Below are positions 9,591 to 17,671 of a stretch of 46,284 nucleotides of DNA, one piece after another. A model generated the notes under the pieces. It was not told the DNA's origin, searched no databases, and saw only the letters and a list, made by a program, of their open reading frames with translations. The translations under genes and the position numbers were made by a program. Position 1 is the first letter of the stretch; every line of letters begins with the position of its first letter. This DNA is from Thermoplasmata archaeon (GTDB taxonomy: Archaea > Thermoplasmatota > Thermoplasmata > Halarchaeoplasmatales > Halarchaeoplasmataceae), in the NCBI GenBank assembly GCA_003551675.1, contig PUNG01000071.1:1-46284 (forward strand), in the 5' to 3' direction.

Positions 9591-10229
9591 GTGGCAGACG
9601 ACGAAACGATAGAGGCAGTTAAAAAAGCACTAGAAACCGCACCGGATAGAGGTTTTGTTGAGAGTGTAGAGTTAGCTGTAAACCTAAGGGATGTAGATCT
9701 TTCTCAACCCAAGAACAGGATAGACGAGGAGATCGTGCTACCCAATGGGAGAGGTAAAGAGATCAAGGTGGGCGTTTTTGGAAGTGGAGAACTAGCTCTA
9801 AAAGCCAGGGATGTGGCCGACACGGTCATAGAACCCGAGGAGATAGAGGAGTTCGCCGATGATAAAAGCCAAGCTAGGAAGTTGGCTGAAGATCATCAAT
9901 TCTTTCTGGCAGAACCACCTTTGATGACGGTCATCGGTAAAGACCTTGGTTTTATATTGGGTCCCAAGGGTAAGATGCCAAACCCCATAAAACCCGGTGA
10001 CGACCTGGAAAGCATGGTCGCATCTTTGAAGGGTACTGTGCGGGTAAGGTCTAGGGATAATAGGACTTTCCATGTGCCCGTAGGAACCGAGGATCAAGAC
10101 CCTGAAGATATAGCTGATAATACGGATACTGTTATAAGAAGGATAATACAGAACCTCGAGAGAAGAGAAGTCAATATAGAGAGCATGTATGTAAAAACGA
10201 CCATGGGCCCAGCCGTGAGGATCATGTGA
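9591..10229 (+). CDS. rpl1: 50S ribosomal protein L1
   Basis: GTG start after ACAGGAGGTTATCAAC; L1 motifs LGPKGKMPNPIKPGDDL and IESMYVKTTMGPAVRIM. Confidence 0.95.
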   Translation: MADDETIEAVKKALETAPDRGFVESVELAVNLRDVDLSQPKNRIDEEIVLPNGRGKEIKVGVFGSGELALKARDVADTVIEPEEIEEFADDKSQARKLAEDHQFFLAEPPLMTVIGKDLGFILGPKGKMPNPIKPGDDLESMVASLKGTVRVRSRDNRTFHVPVGTEDQDPEDIADNTDTVIRRIIQNLERREVNIESMYVKTTMGPAVRIM

Positions 10230-10239
10230 GGGATAAAAG

Positions 10240-11256
10240 ATGAGCCAAGATATTCCAGAGTGGAAAAAAAGAGAGGTGAAAAAACTCACCAACCTATTAG
10301 AGACTTCACCGGTCATCGGTATAGTCAATATAAAGGGCATACCAGCTTATCAGATGCAGCAGATGAGAGCTCAACTCAGAGGCACCGCAAATCTGAGAGT
10401 TTCTAAGAATACATTTTTAGAGAAAGCGATAAACAGGGCTTCTGAAAAACGTGAAGAACTGGAAGAGCTGCACCAATTTGCAAAGGGGCAGATCGCTCTA
10501 GTTTCTACCAATCTCAATCCGTTCAAATTGTTCAACCGCATGGAGAAGACCAAAACGAAGGCTCCGGCCAGTGGTGGAGAGACCGCACCGGAGGATATAG
10601 AGGTCAAAGGCGGAGAAACACCGTTCAAACCCGGCCCTATAGTAGGAGACCTTCAAAAGGTCGGCATACCCGCCGCGATAAAGAGCGGGAAAGTAGTGAT
10701 AAATAAAGATAAAGTCGTAGTAAAAGAGGGCGAAACCATAAGTCAGGACCTCGCTGCCATGCTCAAACGACTTGAGATCAATCCCATCACCGTGGGTCTG
10801 GACCTCAGGTCGGTTTACGAAGACGGTGTGATATACGAGAAAAAAGACTTGGATATCGATCCGTCTGAATTCATAGACGATCTTACTAATTGTGCGGGTT
10901 CCGCATTTGCCTTATCCTTGAAGATAGCTTACCCGACCCAAAAGAACATCTCGATGTTGGTAGGAAAGAGTCATGGAGACGCCGTGAGTTTAGCCGTCAA
11001 TGCCGACATCATCAATGAAGAGACCGTAAAGATCATGCTTTCGAAAGCGTCCCAGAGCATGATGGGGCTGTCTTCCAAGTTGGATGCTGAGGCTCTCGAT
11101 GATGAGCTGAAAGCGGATCTGGGTATGGAATCGGAAGAGGAATCCGAAGGCGAGTCGGAAGATGAATCGGAAGAGGAATCCGAAGAGGAATCCGAAGAGG
11201 AACCGGAAGATGAGTCTGAAGATGAAGATAAAGAAGAGGACGAAGAAGATGAATGA
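10240..11256 (+). CDS. rpl10: 50S ribosomal protein L10 (acidic P0 homologue)
   Basis: WKKREVKKLTNLLETSPVIGIVNIKGIPAYQMQQMRAQLRG ... PGPIVGDLQKVGIPAAIKSGKVVINKD; long acidic tail. Confidence 0.95.
   Translation: MSQDIPEWKKREVKKLTNLLETSPVIGIVNIKGIPAYQMQQMRAQLRGTANLRVSKNTFLEKAINRASEKREELEELHQFAKGQIALVSTNLNPFKLFNRMEKTKTKAPASGGETAPEDIEVKGGETPFKPGPIVGDLQKVGIPAAIKSGKVVINKDKVVVKEGETISQDLAAMLKRLEINPITVGLDLRSVYEDGVIYEKKDLDIDPSEFIDDLTNCAGSAFALSLKIAYPTQKNISMLVGKSHGDAVSLAVNADIINEETVKIMLSKASQSMMGLSSKLDAEALDDELKADLGMESEEESEGESEDESEEESEEESEEEPEDESEDEDKEEDEEDE
11129..11232 (+). repeat. Degenerate 12-nt coding repeat (GAAGAGGAATCC-like) in the acidic tail of L10
   Basis: Reiterated GAA-GAG-GAA-TCC / GAA-GAT-GAA-TCG units encoding EEES/EDES. 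Confidence 0.7.
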
Positions 11257-11287
11257 TATAGAATACTATTCAATGGAGGTATAAAAT

Positions 11288-11608
11288 ATGGAATATGTGT
11301 ACAGCGCGATGCTGCTTCATTCGGCAGGAAAGGAGATAACGGACGAAGGTATAACAGGCATCTTAGAGGCTGCAGGTATAGAAGTTGAAGAAGCGAGAGT
11401 CAAAGCACTGACTGCCAGCCTTGAAGACGTCGATATAGACGAAGCAATCGAAGAAGGATTTGCCACGATGCCATCCGGTGGTGCAGTAGCTCCGGAAGCC
11501 GGCGAAGTCGAAGAAGAGGAAGAAAAAGAAGAAGAGGAAGAAGAGGAAGAACGAGACGAAGAAAAAGAGAAAGAAGAAGCAGCTGAAGGATTAGGGTCTT
11601 TGTTCTAA
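11288..11608 (+). CDS. rpl12: 50S ribosomal protein P1/L12
   Basis: [54 protein letters not shown] ... EGLGSLF. Confidence 0.95.
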   Translation: MEYVYSAMLLHSAGKEITDEGITGILEAAGIEVEEARVKALTASLEDVDIDEAIEEGFATMPSGGAVAPEAGEVEEEEEKEEEEEEEERDEEKEKEEAAEGLGSLF

Positions 11609-11682
11609 AAAGGCCCTCTTTCTCTCTAAACCCATTCTCTTCTTAGTATAGAGTCTATTTTATCATTTTTTTATCATCAACA

Positions 11683-12504
11683 TTACATATAGTATCCGCC
11701 GTTCATACGTATGACTTCACCGGTTATATATGAAGCATCGTTTGAAGCTAAAAAACAGACGGTCCTTGCCACCTCTCTAGGTTCGGCAAAACGTCCAAAC
11801 GGGATCTGAGCTATGATCTTTTCTTTGACCTTTTCGGGTATATCTTCGACCATGCGGGTAGCTACAAAACCGGGAGCCACGGCATTCACGGTAACGTCGT
11901 CTCTCACGACTTCCCTGGCCAAGGCTTTGGTAAAACCTATCATACCCGCCTTGGACGAAGCATAATTTGCCTGTCCTATGTTACCACTTTCGCCTATCAC
12001 CGAAGACATATTGATTATCCTACCTTGATCCGACTCTCTAACATGATCTAAAAAGGCCTTGGTAGTGTTGAAGACTCCGTCTAAATTTACAGATAAAACT
12101 TTGTCCCAGTCCTCTTTTTCCATCTTAAAGAAAAGGGAATCTCTGTTGATACCGGCGTTGTTGATGAGGATATCTATGGTTCCAAAATTTTCCTCCACCT
12201 GCTCTCTCACCTTTTTCATATCATCCAAGTCCGAGACGTCTCCTTCCGCTATCCACGTATCTCGGCCCAGTTCTCCTTCTATATACTGTGCCACTAAGTT
12301 CGCTTTTTCCTTCTGCGAACTCAGATCGTTGATGGCAACATCGGCACCTTCGTTTGCGAACTCAAGAGCTATCCTTCTTCCTATGCCCTGAGAGCCTCCT
12401 GTTATCAGTGCATTCAGTCCTTCTAAACGTTTGCAGTCTGAAGTCAGACCTTCTATATCGCCTTCTATCCTTTTTTGTTCCTCATCTTTTTCCATGGGAC
12501 GCAC
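11683..12504 (-). CDS. SDR-family 3-oxoacyl/acetoacetyl-CoA reductase (FabG/PhaB-like)
   Basis: GGSQGIGRRIA, NNAGINRDSLFFKM, YASSKAGMIGFTKALARE, APGFVATRM. Confidence 0.88.
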   Translation of the reverse strand: MRPMEKDEEQKRIEGDIEGLTSDCKRLEGLNALITGGSQGIGRRIALEFANEGADVAINDLSSQKEKANLVAQYIEGELGRDTWIAEGDVSDLDDMKKVREQVEENFGTIDILINNAGINRDSLFFKMEKEDWDKVLSVNLDGVFNTTKAFLDHVRESDQGRIINMSSVIGESGNIGQANYASSKAGMIGFTKALAREVVRDDVTVNAVAPGFVATRMVEDIPEKVKEKIIAQIPFGRFAEPREVARTVCFLASNDASYITGEVIRMNGGYYM

Positions 12505-12512
12505 CTCTCAGA

Positions 12513-13277
12513 TCAGATATAAAAACCGCCGTTGACTTTTAAAACTTCTCCCGTTATATAAGATGCGGAGGGAGATGCTAAAAACGCCACGGCCTCGGCC
12601 ACTTCTTTTGTTTCTCCGAACCGTCCCATGGGGATCTTTTTCTTGATACTCTCTTGAACTTTTTCGGGTATATTCATGACCATGTCCGTGGCTATGAATC
12701 CCGGAGCTACTGCGTTCACCGTGACTTCGTCTCTCACCAACTCTCTAGCTAGGGCTTTGGTGAAACCGATCATACCCGCCTTTGATGAGGCGTAGTTCAC
12801 CTGACCTAGATTCCCTCTCTGGCCTACAACAGACGATATATTGATGATACGACCACCTTCCGCCTCTCTGAGATCGTCCAAAAAAACCTTACTGCAGTTG
12901 AACACCCCGTCCAAATTCACGGACAAAACCGTTTCCCAGTCGTTTTTTTCCATCTTGGTAAAAAATTTATCGATGTTGATACCCGCGTTGTTTACCAATA
13001 TATCTATGGTTCCAAAGTTATCTTCGATGCTCTTCTTCATCTCTTCGACTTCTTGGAACGATCTTATATCTGCGGGGTACACCCAAGTTTCTTTTCCAGC
13101 CAATTCTACGGATGTAGCGATCTCGCTGGCATCTTCGTGGCTTGTGTTGTAATTTACGACCACGTCCGCTCCGTGCCGGGCTAAAGTGTTAGCGATCTCT
13201 TTCCCGATGCCGCGAGAAGCACCGGTGACCAGAGCTCTCTTGTTATGAAGTTTTTTTTCCATCTTTTCTTCTGTCAT
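12513..13277 (-). CDS. SDR-family 3-oxoacyl/acetoacetyl-CoA reductase (FabG/PhaB-like), tandem paralogue
   Basis: GASRGIGKEIA, NNAGINIDKFFTKM, YASSKAGMIGFTKALARE, APGFIATDM; close paralogue of the neighbouring SDR. Confidence 0.88.
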   Translation of the reverse strand: MTEEKMEKKLHNKRALVTGASRGIGKEIANTLARHGADVVVNYNTSHEDASEIATSVELAGKETWVYPADIRSFQEVEEMKKSIEDNFGTIDILVNNAGINIDKFFTKMEKNDWETVLSVNLDGVFNCSKVFLDDLREAEGGRIINISSVVGQRGNLGQVNYASSKAGMIGFTKALARELVRDEVTVNAVAPGFIATDMVMNIPEKVQESIKKKIPMGRFGETKEVAEAVAFLASPSASYITGEVLKVNGGFYI

Positions 13278-13289
13278 ATTAGTCCTCCT

Positions 13290-14558
13290 TCATGCTCTTT
13301 CTTTCCATTTTTTTATCCTTTTCTCAGATATACCGGTTTTTTTTGCTAGCTCTTCGGTATCAGCACTCTTCAGGTCTTTCACATCTTTTACCGAAGCTTC
13401 TCTTAACTTGCTCGCGCTTTTCTTTCCTATCCACTTTATACTCTCTAGAGATTCGATATCGTTATCCTTGATCCATCTAGCTACGTCCTTCCAAAGGTCT
13501 GGGTGTACCTTCGAACTCACCGACAATCCTATATGTCCCACGGGTGCCTTCATCAGTTCGGTTTTTTCGCTGGCCACCGCGTCGTTGAAAGATAAAGAAC
13601 TCTCGGGAGGAACCAGCGTATCGTATTCCCCTACCAAGGTGAGTATGGGCATGTTCAGATCGTTCAGGTCTACGAGTTCATTTCCCACCATCAATTTGTT
13701 ATCCATGAGTTTGTTTTGCTGGTAGAGGTCTTTGACGAATTTTGAGAAGGTCGGTCCCGGTATATCTTTGCTGTCGTGGATCCATTTTTCCATCCTAAAG
13801 AACATCTCGACGAATTTTTCATCATCTGCATTATCGGCCAAGCTCAAGAGTTTGCCCACGGTGTTATCCACGGGTGAAAGGGCGGAGTAAGAAAAATCCA
13901 GCATATCACCGGGACAGGTGCCGAAGGCCTCCACGACTTTTTCAGGATCGAAGTATTCGGGCTCTGCCCACTTTTTTAGTAGACCCGGATCGTTTTCAAA
14001 GTCCAAGCCGGCGGCCATCAGCGTAAGGCTTTGAACTTTTTCAGGGTGCAGAGATGCGTATATGGCGGATAAGGTACCGCCCATACAGTAACCCAATATG
14101 TTGATAGCCTCTCTGTTCCTGATCTTTCTCACTTTGTCGACGCATAGGTCTATGTAATGATTCACATAGCCGTCCATGGTCTCGAACTGATATTTTTTTT
14201 CCGGTTTTTTCCAATCTATCATGTAAACGTCTAGACCCGAATTTAAAAGAGACTCCACAACGGACCTGCCAGGTTGAAGATCCAGTATGTACGGTTCGTT
14301 TATGAGTGCATAGACCAAAAGAAGTGGTGGTTTTTTTTCTTCATCATCTTTTCCTTCGTAACGAACCAGGTCGGCTATGTCACCTTCCCATATGACTTCA
14401 CAAGGGGTCTGGCCCACTTTTACATCCGGTGGAGAGCGCAGAAGTTCCAGGGCCCGATCTATCTCTTCAAAGTCCTTGATGAGACCCTTTTGAAACCTCG
14501 CTACAATATCTATCCCTTCCTGGGTCATCTCTTGATATTGTGCTAAAGGATCATCCAT
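13290..14558 (-). CDS. phaC: Class III-type poly(3-hydroxyalkanoate) synthase PhaC with C-terminal HhH-like extension
   Basis: Lipase-like box GYCMGG, catalytic Asp context LVGEYDTLVPP and His context APVGHIGL; C-terminus SIKWIGKKSASKLREASVKDVKDLKSADTEELAKKTGISEKRIKKWKERA. Confidence 0.92.
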   Translation of the reverse strand: MDDPLAQYQEMTQEGIDIVARFQKGLIKDFEEIDRALELLRSPPDVKVGQTPCEVIWEGDIADLVRYEGKDDEEKKPPLLLVYALINEPYILDLQPGRSVVESLLNSGLDVYMIDWKKPEKKYQFETMDGYVNHYIDLCVDKVRKIRNREAINILGYCMGGTLSAIYASLHPEKVQSLTLMAAGLDFENDPGLLKKWAEPEYFDPEKVVEAFGTCPGDMLDFSYSALSPVDNTVGKLLSLADNADDEKFVEMFFRMEKWIHDSKDIPGPTFSKFVKDLYQQNKLMDNKLMVGNELVDLNDLNMPILTLVGEYDTLVPPESSLSFNDAVASEKTELMKAPVGHIGLSVSSKVHPDLWKDVARWIKDNDIESLESIKWIGKKSASKLREASVKDVKDLKSADTEELAKKTGISEKRIKKWKERA

Positions 14559-14570
14559 GTTATCTTCCTC

Positions 14571-15422
14571 TTATACATCTACCGGAATCTCGTCCAGTTT
14601 CCTCTCTAGCTTTCTTACCCGGGAGGTCAATTCGTGTATGGCCTCGTAGACCTCCAGTATATCGTTCCTAGAAGGCAAGTTCAAACTCTCCATGTAGGTG
14701 TCCATCAACTCTTTTTGCGTGATCTTTGTGTCCAAAACGTTGTCGAGATAGGAACCCTGGAACATGGCATAAGGTTCAGAGGTCAATATGTTCTCTATGT
14801 TTTTAGAGGCGAGTCGGACCATATCTCGTTGGGTATCGTGTAACATATCTTCAGGCTCTCCTTTTTCAAAATTCTTTTCCCACATATCAAAAAAATCTTT
14901 AGAGAACTCGATCCAGTTGTCTTGAAGGTCCATGGGACTTCCCAAGGGGGTTTCATCATCTTCGTCTTTCAAATTAGTCCACATGTCGACCATCCACTGA
15001 TCGTAGAGTTCTTTCTGTTTCTCCATATGTTTTTTCCAGGAAAGTTCTAAGTTTTTGAGCAGCAGCACTCTCAGGTTTTCCATATACTTAGAATGCATAT
15101 CGTCGAAATCTCCAGAGAAGTCCGTCGGGCTCAAGTCATCCATGATTCGACCGAATTCACTGGAAGCGTTGACCCACTCCTGCAGCGTTTCGGTAAAGTC
15201 TCTGAATGTGTGAACGTCACTTTCTAAAGACTCCTTCTCGGCCGTGATCCGTTGGCTGTGGTCCTTCCACGCATCCAACATCTTTTGGTAGTTGTCAGCG
15301 TTCTGTTCCTGCATCCTTTCCATGTGTTCATCCATCTGGGCATAAAAATCCTCCCAAACGGATATCAGACCCTTTGTCATCTCGTCAAAATATTCTTCCA
15401 TTTCTTTTGTCATGTTTCTCAC
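14571..15422 (-). CDS. phaE: PhaE-like subunit of class III PHA synthase
   Basis: Helical protein directly downstream-linked to phaC; C-terminal ESLNLPSRNDILEVYEAIHELTSRVRKLERKL typical of PhaE. Confidence 0.75.
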   Translation of the reverse strand: MRNMTKEMEEYFDEMTKGLISVWEDFYAQMDEHMERMQEQNADNYQKMLDAWKDHSQRITAEKESLESDVHTFRDFTETLQEWVNASSEFGRIMDDLSPTDFSGDFDDMHSKYMENLRVLLLKNLELSWKKHMEKQKELYDQWMVDMWTNLKDEDDETPLGSPMDLQDNWIEFSKDFFDMWEKNFEKGEPEDMLHDTQRDMVRLASKNIENILTSEPYAMFQGSYLDNVLDTKITQKELMDTYMESLNLPSRNDILEVYEAIHELTSRVRKLERKLDEIPVDV

Positions 15423-15445
15423 CTATTTAAAAAAAAAGGAAGGGA

Positions 15446-16282
15446 TCACCCTTCCATCTGATCTTCGAGTTTATCTATCTTCTCCCTCAATTCCATCAAG
15501 TCTTCTTCGTACTCTCTCATCTTCCTGGGTTTGAACCAAGAGAAGAAGGGGAATACGGTTCTCGGACCAAAATAGGGTTCAAAGGCGGACAGATAGATTT
15601 TCTGTGTTTTTTCTATGGATTCGTTGACTTTTTCTTCCATATCTTCAACGCTGTTTTGCCATGTGTCGAAGAATTCGTCGAGTTTTTTCGTACTGGTCTT
15701 GGCGTTGTCTTTCATCCTCTCGATGCTCTCTTCATTGATCCTTTCGAGATTTTTTCTCAACTCTCTCAAAGACTCGTTTCCTTCTTCCATGTTCCTCCGT
15801 GCCACGTGCAGTGCGGTTTTTTGAAAATCCGCCGAGGCATCCATTATATCGTCAGGATGAGGGCCCGTACCGGCTTTTATCCCCTGGAAGATACTCTCCG
15901 ATAATTTTCTCCAAGATGAGTAAAGTTCCTCTGCATCTTGAAGAGAAGTATCTACCAGCTCTTCTATGTTGTTAGTTATCTCCCTGTTTTGTTCCTGGAA
16001 TTCTTTGTAGAAGTCTTCTTCGAATTCATCCTTGGTGATCTCTTCAGATAGTTGTGAAAAATCTTCCCAGAGTTCCATCAATTCATCGTAATGTTCTTTA
16101 TTCTGTTCCAAAACGTTCCCCACGTCCTTGCCGAGTTCAGAAGACTGTTTGATCAGCTCGTTCACGTCGCCCATGTATCTTTCCTGATGCTCTTCCATCT
16201 CTTCGACGAATTTAGTGAAATCCACGTTAGATAAGTACGAGATGGAATCGAAGGGACCTTTTCCTTTCTTCTGTTCACCCAT
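15446..16282 (-). CDS. Coiled-coil, phasin/PhaE-like PHA granule protein candidate
   Basis: Mostly helical acidic protein; FEPYFGPRTVFPFFSWFKPRKMREYEEDLMELREKIDKLEDQMEG; in the pha operon. Confidence 0.55.
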   Translation of the reverse strand: MGEQKKGKGPFDSISYLSNVDFTKFVEEMEEHQERYMGDVNELIKQSSELGKDVGNVLEQNKEHYDELMELWEDFSQLSEEITKDEFEEDFYKEFQEQNREITNNIEELVDTSLQDAEELYSSWRKLSESIFQGIKAGTGPHPDDIMDASADFQKTALHVARRNMEEGNESLRELRKNLERINEESIERMKDNAKTSTKKLDEFFDTWQNSVEDMEEKVNESIEKTQKIYLSAFEPYFGPRTVFPFFSWFKPRKMREYEEDLMELREKIDKLEDQMEG

Positions 16283-16286
16283 ATTT

Positions 16287-17492
16287 TCAATCCTCCTCCA
16301 GTTTTTCTTCTAAACGCTCCACCCTTTCTTTTAGAGCGTTTATGTCTTTAGGACCATCTCCATAAAGACTCAACATGGAAAACATATCACCGTACCCGTC
16401 TTCTAACGTTTTCGTGTAGCTCTCTAACATATCGTAGTAGTTCTCTTCCAACTTCTCCGAGATATCGAACAAAGTTTTGGTGATGTTTCTGCCCTGATCC
16501 TCTATATCCGTCACCATGCTCTCATACAGTTCTATGTAATTTTCAGAACTCGTCTTTATGTTATCGCCGACGAACTCCATATTCGAGTTCCATATGTCGT
16601 AAAGGTCGCCGATATTTTCTTCCTGGTCTTCCCGAAGCTCCTGTATGATGTTCTCCGTTTTTCCCGCAAAGTTCTCCCATATCTCAACCATCTCCCTATG
16701 ATCCGTTTGATACGCGTCGACGGTCTCTTTCATCTCTCTTCTCAGATCTTTTGTAAAATCCGAGGAAAGCGCTAGTATCTTAGCCGGAACGGTTTTTTCA
16801 TCATGGGACTTTTCCAGTGTATCTCTCGCCCTTTCAACGTGTTTATCTACCATATCGTAAAAAACGTCCTGTCGTTCTTTGGTACGTCGGCTCAACCTCT
16901 TTACCCTGGCGCTCATCTTGTTGAATACGTTGCGCCAGATAACGGACAACTCTTTGGTCTTTTCCTGGGGTAGTGCTGAACTCTCCCTCAACTCGTTTAC
17001 CTCATCTTGAAACTCTTTGGCCCTGCTCTCCCACTCCTTTTCGATATCTTTCCAGTGATCCATATGGTGTTCTACTATATCATCTAGATTGTCTTCGATG
17101 TCTTCTATACTGTTCAGCCATAGTTCGTTCAATCTTTTAGAACCCGCCAAAGTAGATCCGGAGATCATCTCCGACAGCGGGTTCAAAAGATCGTGGAACC
17201 CTGGTGGTTCATGCCTTATTTCGTGCCTCGTCTCCTTTTTTTCCTTGCTCTTTTCCTTCGGTTTATCCAAACCCCCGAGGATCTCTTCGTATACTTCTGT
17301 ATCGATGAGTTTTTCGGCGATCTCTTTTTTCGTCTGGTTTTTGTTTACTTCTAGACCGTTGCTCTCCGCTAGTGTCAACATCTCGTCCTTTAGAAAGTTT
17401 TCACAGAGTTTATCCTTGCACTCCTGCGGATCTCCAGTTTTTTCGTATGTTTTTACATACTTCGCTCTCACATCTTGATTTTTGCTGCTCAT
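16287..17492 (-). CDS. Coiled-coil phasin-like protein with N-terminal SAP/Rho-N-like domain
   Basis: N-terminus FLKDEMLTLAESNGLEVNKNQTKKEIAEKLID; remainder repetitive amphipathic helices; first gene of the pha operon. Confidence 0.5.
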   Translation of the reverse strand: MSSKNQDVRAKYVKTYEKTGDPQECKDKLCENFLKDEMLTLAESNGLEVNKNQTKKEIAEKLIDTEVYEEILGGLDKPKEKSKEKKETRHEIRHEPPGFHDLLNPLSEMISGSTLAGSKRLNELWLNSIEDIEDNLDDIVEHHMDHWKDIEKEWESRAKEFQDEVNELRESSALPQEKTKELSVIWRNVFNKMSARVKRLSRRTKERQDVFYDMVDKHVERARDTLEKSHDEKTVPAKILALSSDFTKDLRREMKETVDAYQTDHREMVEIWENFAGKTENIIQELREDQEENIGDLYDIWNSNMEFVGDNIKTSSENYIELYESMVTDIEDQGRNITKTLFDISEKLEENYYDMLESYTKTLEDGYGDMFSMLSLYGDGPKDINALKERVERLEEKLEED

Positions 17493-17505
17493 ATTCTCCT
17501 CTCCT

Positions 17506-17520
17506 ACGCCTCATCGGCGT
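17506..17520 (-). promoter_or_regulatory. 5' UTR hairpin of pha operon
   Basis: ACGCC-GATGA-GGCGT on the minus strand directly before the AGGAGAGGAG SD of the first pha-operon gene. Confidence 0.4.
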
Positions 17521-17540
17521 GGTAAAGTCTAATACCGTTC

Positions 17541-17558
17541 CATATATATAAACCTTTC
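17541..17558 (-). promoter_or_regulatory. BRE/TATA-like promoter for pha operon
   Basis: Minus strand GAAAGGTTTATATATATG about 50 nt upstream of the start codon. Confidence 0.5.
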
Positions 17559-17579
17559 TTTATACAAATTTTCATAGCC

Positions 17580-17627
17580 ATACAAGTGTGCAAACTTACA
17601 GTAGTACAAAGGTACAAGTCTACAAGT
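17580..17627. repeat. Six-unit 8-bp tandem array (consensus NTACAAGT) in the pha/cob divergent promoter region
   Basis: ATACAAGT GTGCAAAC TTACAGTA GTACAAAG GTACAAGT CTACAAGT, contiguous with 8-bp period. Confidence 0.65.
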
Positions 17628-17635
17628 TTTTGAGC

Positions 17636-17647
17636 GGTACTCGTACC
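17636..17647. promoter_or_regulatory. Palindrome upstream of the adenosyltransferase gene
   Basis: GGTAC-TC-GTACC. Confidence 0.4.
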
Positions 17648-17671
17648 AAAAAACATATGAACTAAAAAAGC

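Noticed and set aside
10971-11273. Minus-strand Ser-rich ORF (SSSSSSLSSSSDSSSGSS...) opposite the L10 tail
   Set aside because: Antisense artefact of the acidic GAA/GAG/TCC repeat in L10; no RBS or independent evidence.
17580-17627. CRISPR-like repeat array
   Set aside because: Units are 8 bp with no spacers and no cas genes; fits an operator array rather than CRISPR.
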